29,057 nt of DNA, taken from Chara braunii (Eukaryota; Streptophyta; Charophyceae; Charales; Characeae). The notes below the pieces were generated by a model. It made no database searches. It had not been told where the DNA came from and worked only from the letters and a program-made list of their open reading frames with translations. Location: positions 415,326 through 444,382 of the forward strand of contig BFEA01000627.1 of NCBI GenBank assembly GCA_003427395.1. The letters run 5' to 3'. A program made the position numbers and the translations under genes. Below are positions 1-10,029 of the stretch, in pieces (positions within the stretch are counted from its first letter, which is position 1; every line of letters begins with the position of its first letter).

Positions 1-64
<64 letters not shown>
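1..64. repeat. Compound (CT)n(CA)n microsatellite
   Basis: An uninterrupted CT run of about 33 bases passes directly into a CA run of about 32 bases. The window begins inside it, so its true length is unknown. Confidence 0.97.
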
Positions 65-68
<4 letters not shown>

Positions 69-957
69 TATGGAGGGGCAGTTTAAAAACATGCCACGAA
101 CTACCATATCTCATACCGCAGCCAAGGTTCCTGTTCGGTCTCATGCACACATCTTACTTACCGGACAAGGCTTGCTCAGGTCTAATACTGACAGCAAGCA
201 GATTACTTGATGATACCCTCCGCCCATAGATATCCCGCACCCTGAGCAAAAGCCAAAAGCCCAACCAACATCACAGCAAAGCAGGTACCAGGCCTTTGTG
301 CCCAAAGAGAGTGCACAGCACAACGAAAGAGAGAGAGATGGCATCCGGTCGAAAGTCTACAAATCTTGGCAGCAATTTTTTCAAAGCCTCTGCCTCCGAC
401 ACATGTGAGCATATGCTTTGCTTTGCCATTTTTGTAAATAAAATCTGCTATGGATGGATCCCCTACACTACCTACCCCACATTGAGCTCGGTACGTTCCC
501 AACGCTCCTCAGCCGCTACAGCGAACGGACGCCATTGCTTCCAAGGTATCGTCCAGCTTTTCCACATGCCCGTCGAACTGCTGTCCTTTCAGCCAGCCTC
601 CAGAATCGCTTCCAAAAGCCACGAGCTTGGTGAGAACTACATTACCATCACACCTTCGTTGACCTTTAATTAGTTACTCAAGCCGGTTCACAGCAAAGAG
701 CTCTTGAAAACACTCCTCATGTCCCTCCCATCCTTCTAATTCCACTGACAACTCCTCCCTTTCTTTTGGCACCCACCTTCTTCTCTCCTCCCTTCCTTCC
801 CAACTGGTCATCGCCTTCTCTGACTAAAAAAAAAAAACACAGCATAACTCTTTCCTTCCCTTGTGAGTTCCCCTCTCTACCTCAAGAACTTGTTCCTCCA
901 CTTTCTGCTCTGCAGAAACCTCACCCCCCCCACCTGTTTCTCTTCCTCTCCGTGTGA
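65..957. other. Gene-free sequence, no recognisable element
   Basis: No ORF here resembles a known protein. The longest open frame (296-673, 125 codons) has no recognisable domain. A 12-A run lies at 826-837, and from about 720 the plus strand becomes pyrimidine-rich (TCC/CTT). A short open stretch without an early Met on the minus strand at about 500-660 has a protein-like composition but no match I can name. Confidence 0.6.
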
Positions 958-959
958 TC

Positions 960-1085
960 AAATCTTTCACACCCCACTTCCGTGCACAAATGTTGATGTC
1001 ATAACCAGCCCAAATCTTTCACAGCCCACTTTGGCAGACAGATGTTGATGTCATCATATTCCATAGACAGATGTTGACGTCATCA
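960..1085. repeat. Direct repeat, about 51-bp unit, 2.4 copies
   Basis: A unit beginning CAAATCTTTCACA and ending ATGTTGATGTCAT occurs at 960-1002 and again at 1011-1054. A partial third copy at 1065-1084 carries GACAGATGTTGACGTCATCA. The third copy contains TGACGTCA, a palindromic bZIP/CRE-type site; the first two have TGATGTCA. Confidence 0.85.
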
Positions 1086-1421
1086 AATTCTATACCCCAG
1101 CCCATCATGAATTCACCTCAACACAGTCTAGACCTCCAGCCAAGCCGCCAGGTTGTCCGGAGCCCTCAGGAACGTTCTATGAAATGCTCGCTCGCGCTCT
1201 TATTCCTCGTCAGGCTAGCTAGCAATGAAAGGCTCACTGTAATATTTTACAAGTGCCTGCATCAACAGAGCCTTCTACCCTCAGTGCTGGCCTATATGTG
1301 TCCCCTCAGCCACTCTCACTGAGATGCAATTTCCTCAAATCCCTAAAAACAGCCCACCCTAAGTTTCCACTGTCTCGACGACTGCAGAAGCCCCTTCAAC
1401 AACGAGCACCACAGAGTGCTC

Positions 1422-1484
1422 GATACATCCAGACGAGCTTTTTCCATCTGTGTTTGATACATCCAGACGAGCTTTTTCCATCTG
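1422..1484. repeat. Tandem duplication, 34-bp period
   Basis: A 29-bp block starting GATACATCCAGACGAGC occurs identically at 1422-1450 and 1456-1484, separated by TGTTT. It lies at the head of a longer, older duplication (1456-2020). Confidence 0.93.
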
Positions 1485-1660
1485 TTTCGCTGACCTTCTC
1501 CCTCCCAATGCCGATACCCATCCCTTGTCCAGATGTCAACCCCGCTCCCGAGTCTACAACAGCCGCCTCCATCTCACTTCCTTCAGACATCACATGTTCT
1601 GCTGGATTTCCACCGCCCATACCCATATTTTATCCGCGATCAAAAAGGACGCACCCATCA

Positions 1661-1698
1661 GTGCTAGCGGTGCTGGTACGAGCAGACACCGCTAGCAC
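1661..1698. repeat. Perfect 12-bp inverted repeat (hairpin)
   Basis: GTGCTAGCGGTG at 1661-1672 is the exact reverse complement of CACCGCTAGCAC at 1687-1698. The 14-nt loop has an inner CTG/CAG pair that could lengthen the stem. It sits just left of a dispersed-repeat copy (1703-1750). Confidence 0.9.
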
Positions 1699-1702
1699 CC
1701 AG

Positions 1703-1750
1703 GGGGGGCTCCATCTATTGGTGGGAAGCAGCACCTGCTGGAAACCCGGT
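1703..1750. repeat. Dispersed repeat, copy A (partner at 24433-24480)
   Basis: This 46-48-bp segment starts with a G run then GGCTCC and contains TGGTGGGAAGC and CACCTGCTGGAAAC. It aligns to 24433-24480 in the same orientation at roughly 74% identity. Most differences are transitions. Both copies keep a frame reading LLVGS.TCWK.G, which may be coincidental. Confidence 0.65.
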
Positions 1751-2640
1751 CCAGCGTCCCTTACATAGACAAGATTCACATCACATCAGAAAAGTGTGGT
1801 ACGATCCTGCCAGCATTGATTACCCTGGGGTCCAATACGAGCTCTTTTGCTCTGTTTTGCTGACCTTCTCCGTCCCGACGCTCATCTCCCTCTTTTGTCC
1901 AGTGTCAACCCCTCTGCCCAGTCTACAGCAGGCCCACTCCATCCTCGTTTCCGCCAGGCATATCCCATGTAGCTAACCCTGCTCGATTTCCGCCACCCAC
2001 ATTTTCTCCACGACCCAAATTGAACACCATCCGCACTGAATTCGATCCTCACGGCCCCAATATTCTCGGGCACCGAATTCGAACCAATCAACAACAGCCG
2101 GCAGCGCACAACGAGGAGCTTTCTCGAGTCGAGTCTTCATGCACCACATACACCTCGGCGTCCATAATTTGCCCTCAACATGGTGGCATGCATGTTACAC
2201 CATATCCATACACTTCCCCGAACAGAGTGCTCAAATGGAGAAGAAGGGTCGGATTCGCAATTCTTTATAAACCAACCAGCTCATGCTGCAAACAGGCAGC
2301 CTAGCCTTTCTTCTTCCATTTCCTCTTCCTTCCCGCCCCCCTCCCCCTCCCTCTCCTCTCTTCAAGCACAGCTCAATCCTCTTTGGAAACCAGGCGACTT
2401 GATCCCCTCTTGTTGCTATCCTGCCCTTAACGGTGTCCCGTTGTTTATCCTGTCTTTACCCAATTCTTCATTTTTTTTTTCCCACTCCAAAGGAGTTCCT
2501 TCCCTCCCTAAGCTGACTCTCTGCTTCCAGGTGAACTCGCTCCTCGATTTTTTTATTTTATTTTTTAACTTAAATGTGACGTTGCAGACGTTCACATCGT
2601 CAGATCTGCACTGCTTTGAGAATTTCCAAAGCAACAGTAT

Positions 2641-2734
2641 CCATAATGCCGATAAAGACAGCTGGAGAGTGCCCATAATGCCGATAAAGACAGCTGGAGA
2701 GTGCCCATAATGCCGATGAAGACAGCTGGAGACA
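2641..2734. repeat. Minisatellite, 3 x 32 bp
   Basis: Three head-to-tail copies of CATAATGCCGATAAAGACAG plus CTGGAGAGTGCC, starting at about 2642, 2674 and 2706. The third copy has GATGAAG for GATAAAG and diverges at its end. Confidence 0.96.
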
Positions 2735-3505
2735 GTTAGATCTGCTGGTGTAACTCGCATCCACCTCTTCTCCCTTCTCCCCTTCCTGCCTTTTGCCACC
2801 CTTCGACTTCTCCTTTCCCATCCGTCTCTCTTTCACGCTTCCAACCCCATCCTTCTTCCTACACCCCACGTTGGACACCCCACCGATTCCCTACATCATC
2901 CTTTCATGCTTATGCCGACACCCTTCCTCCTCGCCTTCCTTGCTGCAATAACTCCCTTGCCACTCCAGATACAAATATGAGCATCATCCTCCCAAACTTT
3001 CCCTACAAGCAGAATATCCAGCCCCTTTTCATCTCTTTCCTCCTCCCATTTTTTCCCTCCATCCTTACGATGCATACACATTACACGTCGCGCCGTGTGG
3101 CCAATCGAACAATCGGATCACATGCTGAGGAATAGGACTGACCTATGTCCTCATCTAAGGAACAATGTGCTGGCAAATGAAGACTGCCTGCGATAAGCAG
3201 CACAAGCAGTAGGCAGCACTACCAGTAGCAATGGATCAATCAGTCAACAGAAAAAATCAATCTATCCCTCAATCAATCGGCGCACTAGTCCCATCGTACG
3301 AAGAATCATCGATTAGCAAAAAGCAGCAACCTAAACTTCTACTGCTCCTCCCAAATGCAGGACAGAGCTCGAGGCAACCCCTCGCCCACATGATGCATAG
3401 TCTCATAGAATTCTCTAAAACAACGGACTCTGCAACGATTGTTGCTTAACAAAGGCTGAACCCTCTATTGCTTTCTTGTCGGAACAGCGGGGCATATATA
3501 CCTGC

Positions 3506-3595
3506 CAGTCTAGCGTTGACAATCCTTCCGTCTTTCAGTCTACCGTTGACAATCCTTCCGTCTTTCAGTCTAGCGTTGACAATCCTTCCGTCTTT
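3506..3595. repeat. Minisatellite, 3 x 30 bp
   Basis: Three copies of a 30-bp unit containing GTTGACAATCCTTCCGTCTT, at 3506-3535, 3536-3565 and 3566-3595. The period is a multiple of three, so the plus-strand frame 3476-3712 reads three ten-residue repeats of the form SSVDNPSVFQ. The rest of that 78-codon frame has no recognisable domain. Confidence 0.96.
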
Positions 3596-3763
3596 CCGCC
3601 CTCGGCTATCGATAACCATGAGGAAATACAGCGGGGGAAGGTGTCGTCACATCGAGGAAAAATGGCAAAAACAAAGGAAAAAAAAAACGAGGAGCTCGTC
3701 ACAACCAAGTGAGTAACTAAATGCTCACCTTCCTAGAGGGACGAGCTCTAATAAACAACAGAC

Positions 3764-4016
3764 GTGGACAAGGACAAATTGCGCAATCCTTGCCCTCTAT
3801 CCCCCTCTCCTCCCCCCCCCCAACCCCCCCCCTTCAACCTCTCTTCATTCTGCTCTCTCTCCGTCAGATATGAGAGCATTCGACTTCGAAGCTTTGGGGA
3901 ACAGAGACACCAGCTACATGGGCATCAGTGCAATCTGCTGCCAAATCAGAAGGCGAAAGAACCTAACAACAACCAGGGGGTCCAAAGAATAAATCCCACG
4001 GAACATATTAGTTAAA
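3764..4016. other. C-rich tract and gene-free sequence
   Basis: The interval contains C8 and C9-type runs at about 3812-3833. No coding signal is recognisable. Confidence 0.6.
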
Positions 4017-4039
4017 ATCATCATCATCATCATCATCAT
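4017..4039. repeat. (ATC)n microsatellite
   Basis: Seven and two-thirds ATC units. Confidence 0.95.
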
Positions 4040-4705
4040 AGAATCCAGTGAAAGCGAGCCATTCCCGCATTCCAACCGATAATCACATAACCACAATCGA
4101 TCAAGCACAAGAGAAGTGATGGAGGGAGAATGGCTCAAAGCACACAACCTAAATCTCTGAAAATAGAAACCACTCCACCGCCAATCAATCAGTTCATAAG
4201 CCCATCGCGCGCTAACAAACCTTCCTTAACAAAATCAATCCTAGATTCAAACCTTCTTTACAGACCTGCGACGTTGCCATATGTACGCAGGGGAGAGCTG
4301 TGCTGTCACGTAACTAAAGATCAAATAGGCAAAGCTGCCATCTATCTAAGGGCACACTCACAATGCGACCTATTTGACCGAATCTAGGTCAGATACTTGA
4401 AAGGATAGTCCTAATATCCGTTTAGGATGAGAGTAATCACCCACCCACCCATTCACAACCTAGCAGCCCAAACTTCTCTGATGGAGTAGGTTCTCTCCCC
4501 ACTACTGGTGTAGTAGGGCCTTGAGACGGAAAACACGTCAGCCTGCTCTATAGCATATTGTGCTTAACTGTACAACTATAGTCTGCAAGGGAGAATTGTT
4601 ATTGGATCGTTACTTCCGGCAGACATCGCATTCTTGAAGGGGTCGCCATGACACAGGATGCCACCATCGTTATCCGACCCTGCGCGTGTTCTCGTTATAC
4701 CTCTC
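4040..4705. other. Gene-free sequence
   Basis: Only short frames are open, none resembling a known protein. No tandem repeat or hairpin stood out by eye. Confidence 0.5.
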
Positions 4706-4709
4706 CCTC

Positions 4710-4811
4710 TAAGGCATACTTGCTTGCACTAGGGCGTTTCCCCGGATGAATCTAACGGCAATTACGGACAAATTCTTTCACAAAGTCGTAGTATGAGGAT
4801 ACTCTTAGTCC
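4710..4811. mobile_element. Possible decayed member of the GGCATACTCACACTA foldback family
   Basis: The left end reads AAGGCATACTTGCTTGCACT. The right end reads GTATGAGGATACTCTTAGTC, whose complement begins GACTAAGAGTATCC. The pair resembles the ends of the 19557-19751 element, whose right end also runs into CTCTTAGTCC. Internal sequence is not shared by eye, so this is tentative. Confidence 0.3.
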
Positions 4812-5239
4812 TTCACCTCCACCCTCTGCATATAGACAATTACCAACCAACCTGCTCCCACCACTCTAGCGTAGATTTCCCGACTTCTACTTCTATCGCG
4901 CTCTGTGGTCATCAGGATAACGTCTGCTATACAAACTGACAGCAAGAGCAGCAGTTTAAGAAAGAAGAACAAACTACGGGAAAGAGCAGCTAATGAAAGG
5001 CAAAGGAAAAACACAAAGTTTCGAGAGGGAGGGGGGATGGGGGAGGGGGGAGAGCGGGGCAGGGGAATCGAAAGAAGCAAAGCAGCATGGGTTTTCCCCA
5101 TGCAACTCAGTTTTCATAGGAAAGAAAGAGCACTTCAGAAAGTCTAGGAGAGACGAACCGAAAGTGCGACCAGAAGGAAAGAAGACTCCTTTGCCTCCAA
5201 CGCTTTCCATCTCCGTTAGCTAGTCTAGTCGGTTTGGCT

Positions 5240-5389
5240 GACTTGTCTCTGATGTGCCGCCGCTAATGGACTTATGTCACTGATGTGCCGCCGCTAATGG
5301 ACTTGTGTCACTGATGTGCCGCCGCTAATGCACTTGTGTCACTGATGTGCCGCCGTTAATGGACTTGTGTCACTGATGTGCCGCTAATG
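5240..5389. repeat. Minisatellite, 5 x 31 bp
   Basis: Five copies of GACTTGTGTCACTGATGTGC plus CGCCGCTAATG start at 5240, 5269, 5300, 5331 and 5362. The first is 29 bp and the last 28 bp, having lost one CCG. Confidence 0.97.
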
Positions 5390-5452
5390 CAGATCGCGGA
5401 CTAGTAGACAAGCAGGCAGTTCAGATAACGCTCGCTCTCGATGACTAAGTTC

Positions 5453-5515
5453 CAGCAGCAGCAGCAGCAGCAGCTGCTCTACTGCTGCTGTCTGCAGAAC
5501 AGGTCGCCTCTGCCA
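5453..5515. repeat. (CAG)7 tract with adjacent CTG repeats
   Basis: Seven CAG units at 5453-5473 are followed by CTGCTCTACTGCTGCTGTCT and then GCAG, so the tract can fold into a CAG/CTG hairpin. The minus-strand frame across it gives a Leu run and is probably not coding. Confidence 0.9.
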
Positions 5516-5800
5516 TCTCCATTGTATAGCTACTCCTGCTGACGACATCACCTTAACGACTTTTAAAAACGGAAAGGAGCATCCATCTACTTCCCTGTAT
5601 AACATACTAGTTAGTATGTCCAATCCTGTTGTCCCGTCAAGCCTTTTCCAATGGAGTTGCCGTTCCGTTCAGGGTTTTCCGTGCACATCCAATTTCGCTT
5701 GCTTGGGTATCAAGTTATCGCCTTTTCCGCCGCCCGTTTCGTCCATTCCGATGGACAAAATCTGCTCTTGTTGACGTCTCCTAAACAGCACGCACGCGCC

Positions 5801-5984
5801 GACGAGCCTACCTACCGGTAGTAGCCCAGGTGGTACATCCATGAGCTGTTGAAATACAGACTCAAGTTCGAATCCAGATGCAGTCAGATTCTAAGTGACC
5901 TGGGCCAGGTCAGTTTGATGAAGATATCTGAAGGCCGTCGCCCTTTCTAAATGAAAAAGAAAGCAGGAAAGGAAGACGAGCGTA
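5801..5984 (+). mobile_element. tRNA-derived SINE candidate with target-site duplications
   Basis: The putative element spans 5811-5974 (about 164 bp). An A-box-like TAGCCCAGGTGG lies at 5822-5833 and a B-box AGTTCGAATCC at 5865-5875; their start-to-start distance of 43 bases matches the internal RNA polymerase III promoter of a tRNA. A non-tRNA body follows, then an A-rich tail at 5949-5974. The flanks GACGAGCCTA (5801-5810) and GACGAGCGTA (5975-5984) differ at one base, as expected for a target-site duplication. The tRNA cloverleaf itself is degenerate, so this is a SINE rather than a tRNA gene. Confidence 0.7.
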
Positions 5985-6187
5985 AGCTCCCCCCAAAAAA
6001 AAAAAAAAAAAAAGAAGAGCGTAAGGCGCAGGACCAAGGAAGGAAGAAAAGAAGCAAAAGAAACGAAGAGAAAATAAACACCATACGTCCGTCGTTGTCG
6101 ACAAGCCAAAGAGAGTTAGTTTGTTACGGCCTCCATCCGTCAGTCGTCAAGAACCACCTTGTTCACGTGAAACAAACAAAAGACGAA

Positions 6188-6299
6188 GACAAGAGACTAA
6201 ATGCTTTTGGGGTCTTGAGACAAGAGAGAAGAGCTTTCTTTTGGGGGCCTTAAGACAAGACAAGACAAGACAAGAGCTTTTTTGGGGGGGGTCTTTGCG
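6188..6299. repeat. Irregular tandem repeat GACAAGA..CTTTTGGGG, 3 copies
   Basis: Three copies begin at about 6188, 6218 and 6253. Each runs GACAAGA..., then a GAGCTTT- or TGCTTT-like segment, then a T run and 4-8 G, then CTT. In the third copy GACAA has expanded to four units. Confidence 0.85.
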
Positions 6300-6630
6300 A
6301 ATCAAAGACCATCCATCTTGTCTTGCAAACGAACGAAAAAAAGCGCGTGTTCTTTCTTGTGAATGAATTATATAAGCTGCCTCTACAGCTCTGGTCGTGA
6401 AGTAGAGAATCGTATGCTGTCGTCGCGAAGCTAAGAGCTCTTTTGCTTTTGCCAGCGATCAGACGTTATCCGTTCTCGTGTTCACCCAATGAGCACACAG
6501 CTTCTCATATCTTCAGCATAAAAAACAACATTTGCTTTCTTCTCGGTCAAAGAGTTTAACTCTCTCTTTGCCGGCAACGAAAGCTCTTTCTCACCGTCGC
6601 CCGCCAAGAGAAAGCACAACAACACAACTA

Positions 6631-6754
6631 CACGGCCTTAATGGCGTCCGTACACGTACACGGCCTTAATGGCGTCCGTACGTGTACAGGGGTGCGCGGG
6701 CAACTCCACGGGCTTCACGGCGTCCGTACGGGCACGGGTGCGCAGGCAACTCCA
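6631..6754. repeat. Nested tandem repeat (28-bp and 46-bp periods)
   Basis: CACGGCCTTAATGGCGTCCG followed by TAC occurs at 6631-6653 and 6659-6681, with a variant at 6707-6729. GGGTGCGCGGGCAACTCCA at 6690-6708 recurs at 6736-6754 with one change. A short ATC-rich run follows. Confidence 0.9.
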
Positions 6755-7033
6755 TCATCATCATCCATCATCAACCCCGTAACGTCCGAAGAATAAGCTC
6801 CGCAGCAAAAATTACGCAGCGAAGTTCCCAAGCAGCGGGCAAATGCAAAATCTTGGTGCTACTACTAAGCCGAGGACAAAGGTTCAAGGCAGAGCGCGAA
6901 AGAAGCATAATATGCATACAAGGGCATCCATGCTGCAGAGGGAGGAGGATTTGACGACCATGCGTGCGAGAGCAAGGTGGCAAAAGCACAAAAAAAAAAA
7001 AAATGGACATCTCAGGTAGTAGACTTACGTCGG

Positions 7034-7064
7034 TAAGGTGCAAATCAAAAGGTGCAAATCAAAG
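7034..7064. repeat. Direct repeat AAGGTGCAAATCAA x2
   Basis: A 14-bp word is repeated head to tail. Confidence 0.9.
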
Positions 7065-7239
7065 AAAGAAGAAGTTGGGTGCACGCAAGCGAACGCCCCC
7101 ACCCTATCTATCACCACCATGCTGTGTCTCACTCAAACTCGAAGTCGAACATTCAGAGAACCTTCCAAGAAGCTTCAGAACACTATCGATCAAGGAGCAC
7201 CCCGAACACTCTACGTCGAGCATTCAAGAAACTTTCTTC

Positions 7240-7641
7240 TTCCCATTCGAAGAAGCTTTCCTTTCAAGTAACCAATTTCAATGAACCCTTTATAGGCAAA
7301 GTGGGCCCCTTCCCTCTTTTCACCTTCCTTCCGTCTGTGTCGTCTGTGTTCCATATTCGGCTCACCACCTACCTATCAACGAACGCAACGTATTGATTCA
7401 CCTATGAACTACTCGCTAACGGAGAAGATAACGGAATTCGGTGAACTAATGGAGAAGGTAACGGAATTTCGATCGAAGAGCTTTTCCCTTCCAGCAACCA
7501 AATTTCAAGGAACGCTAGAGGAAAGGCGCCTTTCCCGTCAGTTTCTCCTGCCATCTGTTCAAGAATCGCCTCTGTTAACCTACCTATCAAACTATAAGAT
7601 TCACCTACCAATCAACTAACGGAGGAGATAACGGTATTTGC
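7240..7641. repeat. Diverged tandem duplication, about 210-bp unit
   Basis: Unit 1 (about 7240-7437) and unit 2 (about 7465-7641) share in order CGAAGA.GCTTT, AACCAA.TTTCAA.GAAC, CC.TTCC..., ACCTACCTATCAA (7368 and 7578), GATTCACCTA and CTAACGGAG.AGATAACGG. The last word also occurs inside unit 1 at about 7447, so there are three copies of it. Confidence 0.82.
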
Positions 7642-7735
7642 GATGATACTGCATCCATCGCCAGCTGCACCGTTCTTGTCCAGCCGTGACCGTACGACCA
7701 GCGTCACATCCTCACCCTTTCTATTGGGCCAACAC

Positions 7736-7849
7736 CATCCATTCCAGTGATATTCACTGAGCTTGGCCGCTGACCAAGCGGTTGATTTACCGATCACCTA
7801 ATTGATAGATAGACTAGCTGACTACATCCATTCCAGTGATATTCACCGA

Positions 7850-7888
<39 letters not shown>

Positions 7889-7889
7889 C
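7736..7889. repeat. 26-bp direct repeat plus (ATTG)n microsatellite
   Basis: CATCCATTCCAGTGATATTC plus AC(T/C)GAG occurs at 7736-7761 and 7825-7850 with one mismatch. The second copy runs directly into an ATTG tetranucleotide tract ending near 7889. Confidence 0.93.
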
Positions 7890-8328
7890 GCATGAATGAT
7901 CGACTGATTGATCAATTTACATTTTTTCCGGACAATCACCAGTCGTAGGCTATTGTGTCCTGCCGTTATGTTCGCTCACTGATTCGGTTCTCGTATCAAC
8001 CGACTGATCGACTGGAGTGATTGAACAACAACGAGTACATGCGCGTGGACCAGCTAAAAGCATCATCATCGGCTTTGTCAGCCTTTACCTGTGTGGCGCG
8101 GGTAGGGAGTGTCAGCATGAGCGGAGAACCATCCACCGCCATTGAGCAAGAGCCCTAAGGAAGAAGGCATGACAACGACGACTCCACCAGCACTTCTTCG
8201 ATTCGATTGATGACACACAACCTAATCGCCGACAAGTAAGGATCTCATTTCATTAGGAAACGCGCAAGAATTGATCTCGTTTCAAACAGCGCTCTCCCTC
8301 CTTGACCTTCCTCCTCCGCCCCTTCTCC
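7890..8328. other. Gene-free sequence
   Basis: No coding signal or repeat was recognised by eye. Confidence 0.5.
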
Positions 8329-8590
8329 CCTTGGCTCTCCTTCCTTCTCCAATCTGCTCACACATCCTCTCTGTCTCCCCTTGGCTCTCCTTCCCTCTCC
8401 CATCTGCTCACACATCTTCTCTGCTTCGTTCCTCCAACGTCCCTTCATCCCTGTTCGTGTTCCTCTCTCATTCTCTGCTTGTCCCCTCTCTCCTTGCCTC
8501 TCCCATCTGCTCACACATCTTCTCTGCTTCGTTCCTCCAGCGTCCCTTTATCCTCCTCGTGTTGCTCTCTCATTCTCTGCTTGTCTCCTC
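8329..8590. repeat. Pyrimidine-rich tandem repeat, 50-bp and 103-bp periods
   Basis: ATCTGCTCACACATC occurs at 8352, 8402 and 8505. The first two lie in a 50-bp unit containing CCCTTGGCTCTCCTTCC; the second and third in a 103-bp unit containing CTCTGCTTCGTTCCTCCA. The 161-codon frame 8271-8756 is a by-product of this repeat. Confidence 0.9.
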
Positions 8591-8988
8591 CTCTTCCGAT
8601 TGCTCAGAGCCTGGCAAGGCGGCATTTCATGTCGCCACAGGCAAGATCTGGCCACATCCAAAACATAACGGAACATTAAGGCCGTCAATTCCCTCGGTTT
8701 TTACACCGAAGACGATTTATCTGAGCGCGGGACGTGAGACGAAAAGAAGGGAATAGCGGCGGGCCACGTTTCTTCACGTGTACTGCAGTTCAATTCGGTG
8801 CCGAGATACGTACTTACTGCCTCACTTTTATAACCAACCAGCTCTTCTTGATCTCAGTTGCCGTCTGTGAATGAACGTGAACGAATGACCGCCACACCAG
8901 ATGCCGCGCTCCTTGTACCACGCTGTAAAAAATGGACAATCTCTCGCCAACGACTGCCTGGTCCTCGTGAAGCGCTTGCCTCTTGACC

Positions 8989-9395
8989 GTGCTATTACCT
9001 CCAGAGTAGACCAAGCCATCATATCAGAGTCGACCCTGCCATCACCTCAGAGTTAACCCTGCTATTACGTCAGACTTAACCCTGCTATCACCTCAGAGTG
9101 AAACAACCATGACATTACGTCAAGAGGTAACCCTGCCATCACCTCAGATCTAACGAACCCTGCCATCATCTCAGAGTTAACCAACCCTGCCATCATCTCA
9201 GAGTTAACCCTGAAAAGGATGGGATGTGAGAAAGTGATTGACTGGTCCCGCACGCGGAAGGCCATCACCTCACGAGTTAACGCTGCTGCTACCTCAGACT
9301 TAACCCCGCTATAACCCTGCTATTACCTCGAGAGAGTGAAACAATCATGACATTACGTCAAGAGTTAACCCTGCCATCATCTCATCAGAGTTAAC
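8989..9395. repeat. Array of about 14 degenerate 23-bp units (CTGCCATCACCTCAGAGTTAACC)
   Basis: The consensus unit is CTGCCATCACCTCAGAGTTA plus ACC. Copies follow each other without spacers from GTGCTATTACCTCCAGAG at 8989 to TTAACCAACC at about 9400. Variants replace CACCTC with TACGTC or CATCTC. A larger block containing GTGAAACAA.CATGACATTA then CGTCAAGAG occurs at about 9098 and 9336. A second shared block, AAAGTGAT.GACTGGT..., occurs at 9231 and 9420, so the array also duplicated at a higher order (period about 190-240). Confidence 0.92.
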
Positions 9396-9399
9396 CAAC

Positions 9400-9930
9400 C
9401 GTGAAACGAGATGAGAGAGAAAGTGATCGACTGGTTGGTTCCGCACGCAAGGCAAGGCATGCAAAAGCTGCGGAAGTTTGCAAACTCGAATCGTTAAGGA
9501 ACGAGAGGTGTGGCGCATTTCGCAACAGGCGGAAGCAACAAATCACACCTCCATCAGCTCCACTCTACACCATCCCAAAGCAATATGGCAGAGCTTGCCT
9601 ATCTTTGATCTCGTCTGCTATGGAGACGACAATCCACTTCCTCGCTTGCTCTTAACCCTCCTCACTTCGCCTCCCTCCGGCAAGACGCGTGACATCCTCC
9701 TCTCTTCGTTTCCATCCGCCAAGACGGTGCGCCACGCAATATAAACCATCACTAGCCATTCACCAACTCGAACCTTCTTTTCCAGATGGCCGCCACCTCA
9801 AGAATCCTTCCTAGTATTTTCACTCTCTTCACCACACCCTTCACCCTTGACTGTCCTATATGCTTATCGCCTGTCTATCTCCTCTCTTATCCCTCTCCCT
9901 CTTCCATGCTGTGCTTCCAACAACCATATC
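9400..9930. other. Gene-free sequence
   Basis: Apart from the end of the higher-order block (to about 9460), no coding or repeat signal was recognised. Confidence 0.5.
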
Positions 9931-9935
9931 GGCCT

Positions 9936-10012
9936 CTCTCTCTCTCTCTCTCAATGTGCTAACAACCATATCGCCCGCTCTCTCTCTCTCTCTCTCCCTC
10001 TCTCTCTCCACC
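9936..10012. repeat. CT microsatellites around a duplicated 17-bp word
   Basis: Two CT tracts are each preceded by CAACAACCATATCG(G/C)C, so the microsatellite and its left flank duplicated together. Confidence 0.9.
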
Positions 10013-10029
10013 CTCTCAAAGGACAGAGT

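Larger units (their letters stand above)
1456..2020. repeat. Diverged direct duplication, about 370 bp apart
   Basis: The segment 1456-1650 matches 1828-2020 with many substitutions. Shared landmarks in order are GAGCT..TTT, GCTGACCTTCTCC, TTGTCCAG.TGTCAACCCC, AGTCTACA.CAG, ACTCCATC/CCTCCATC, GATTTCC.CC.CCCA and CATATTTT/CATTTTCT. Translated in plus frames, both read ELF.SV.LTFS.P, but neither frame looks like a real protein. Confidence 0.75.

Noticed and set aside
500-670. Protein-like 49-codon minus-strand stretch (contains LVAFGSDSGGWLKG)
   Set aside because: No early Met, no convincing splice sites and no recognised family; too short to call as an exon.
5890-5925. Similarity of GTGACCTGGGCCAGGTCAG to the core of metazoan CORE-SINEs
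   Set aside because: The match is short and from memory, and the host looks like a plant lineage; kept only as a tRNA-derived SINE.
8271-8756. 161-codon plus-strand frame
   Set aside because: It is produced by the pyrimidine-rich 50/103-bp tandem repeat and reads Ser/Leu/Pro only.
8989-9395. CRISPR array
   Set aside because: The 23-bp units are contiguous, degenerate and lack unique spacers; the host is eukaryotic and no cas genes are present.
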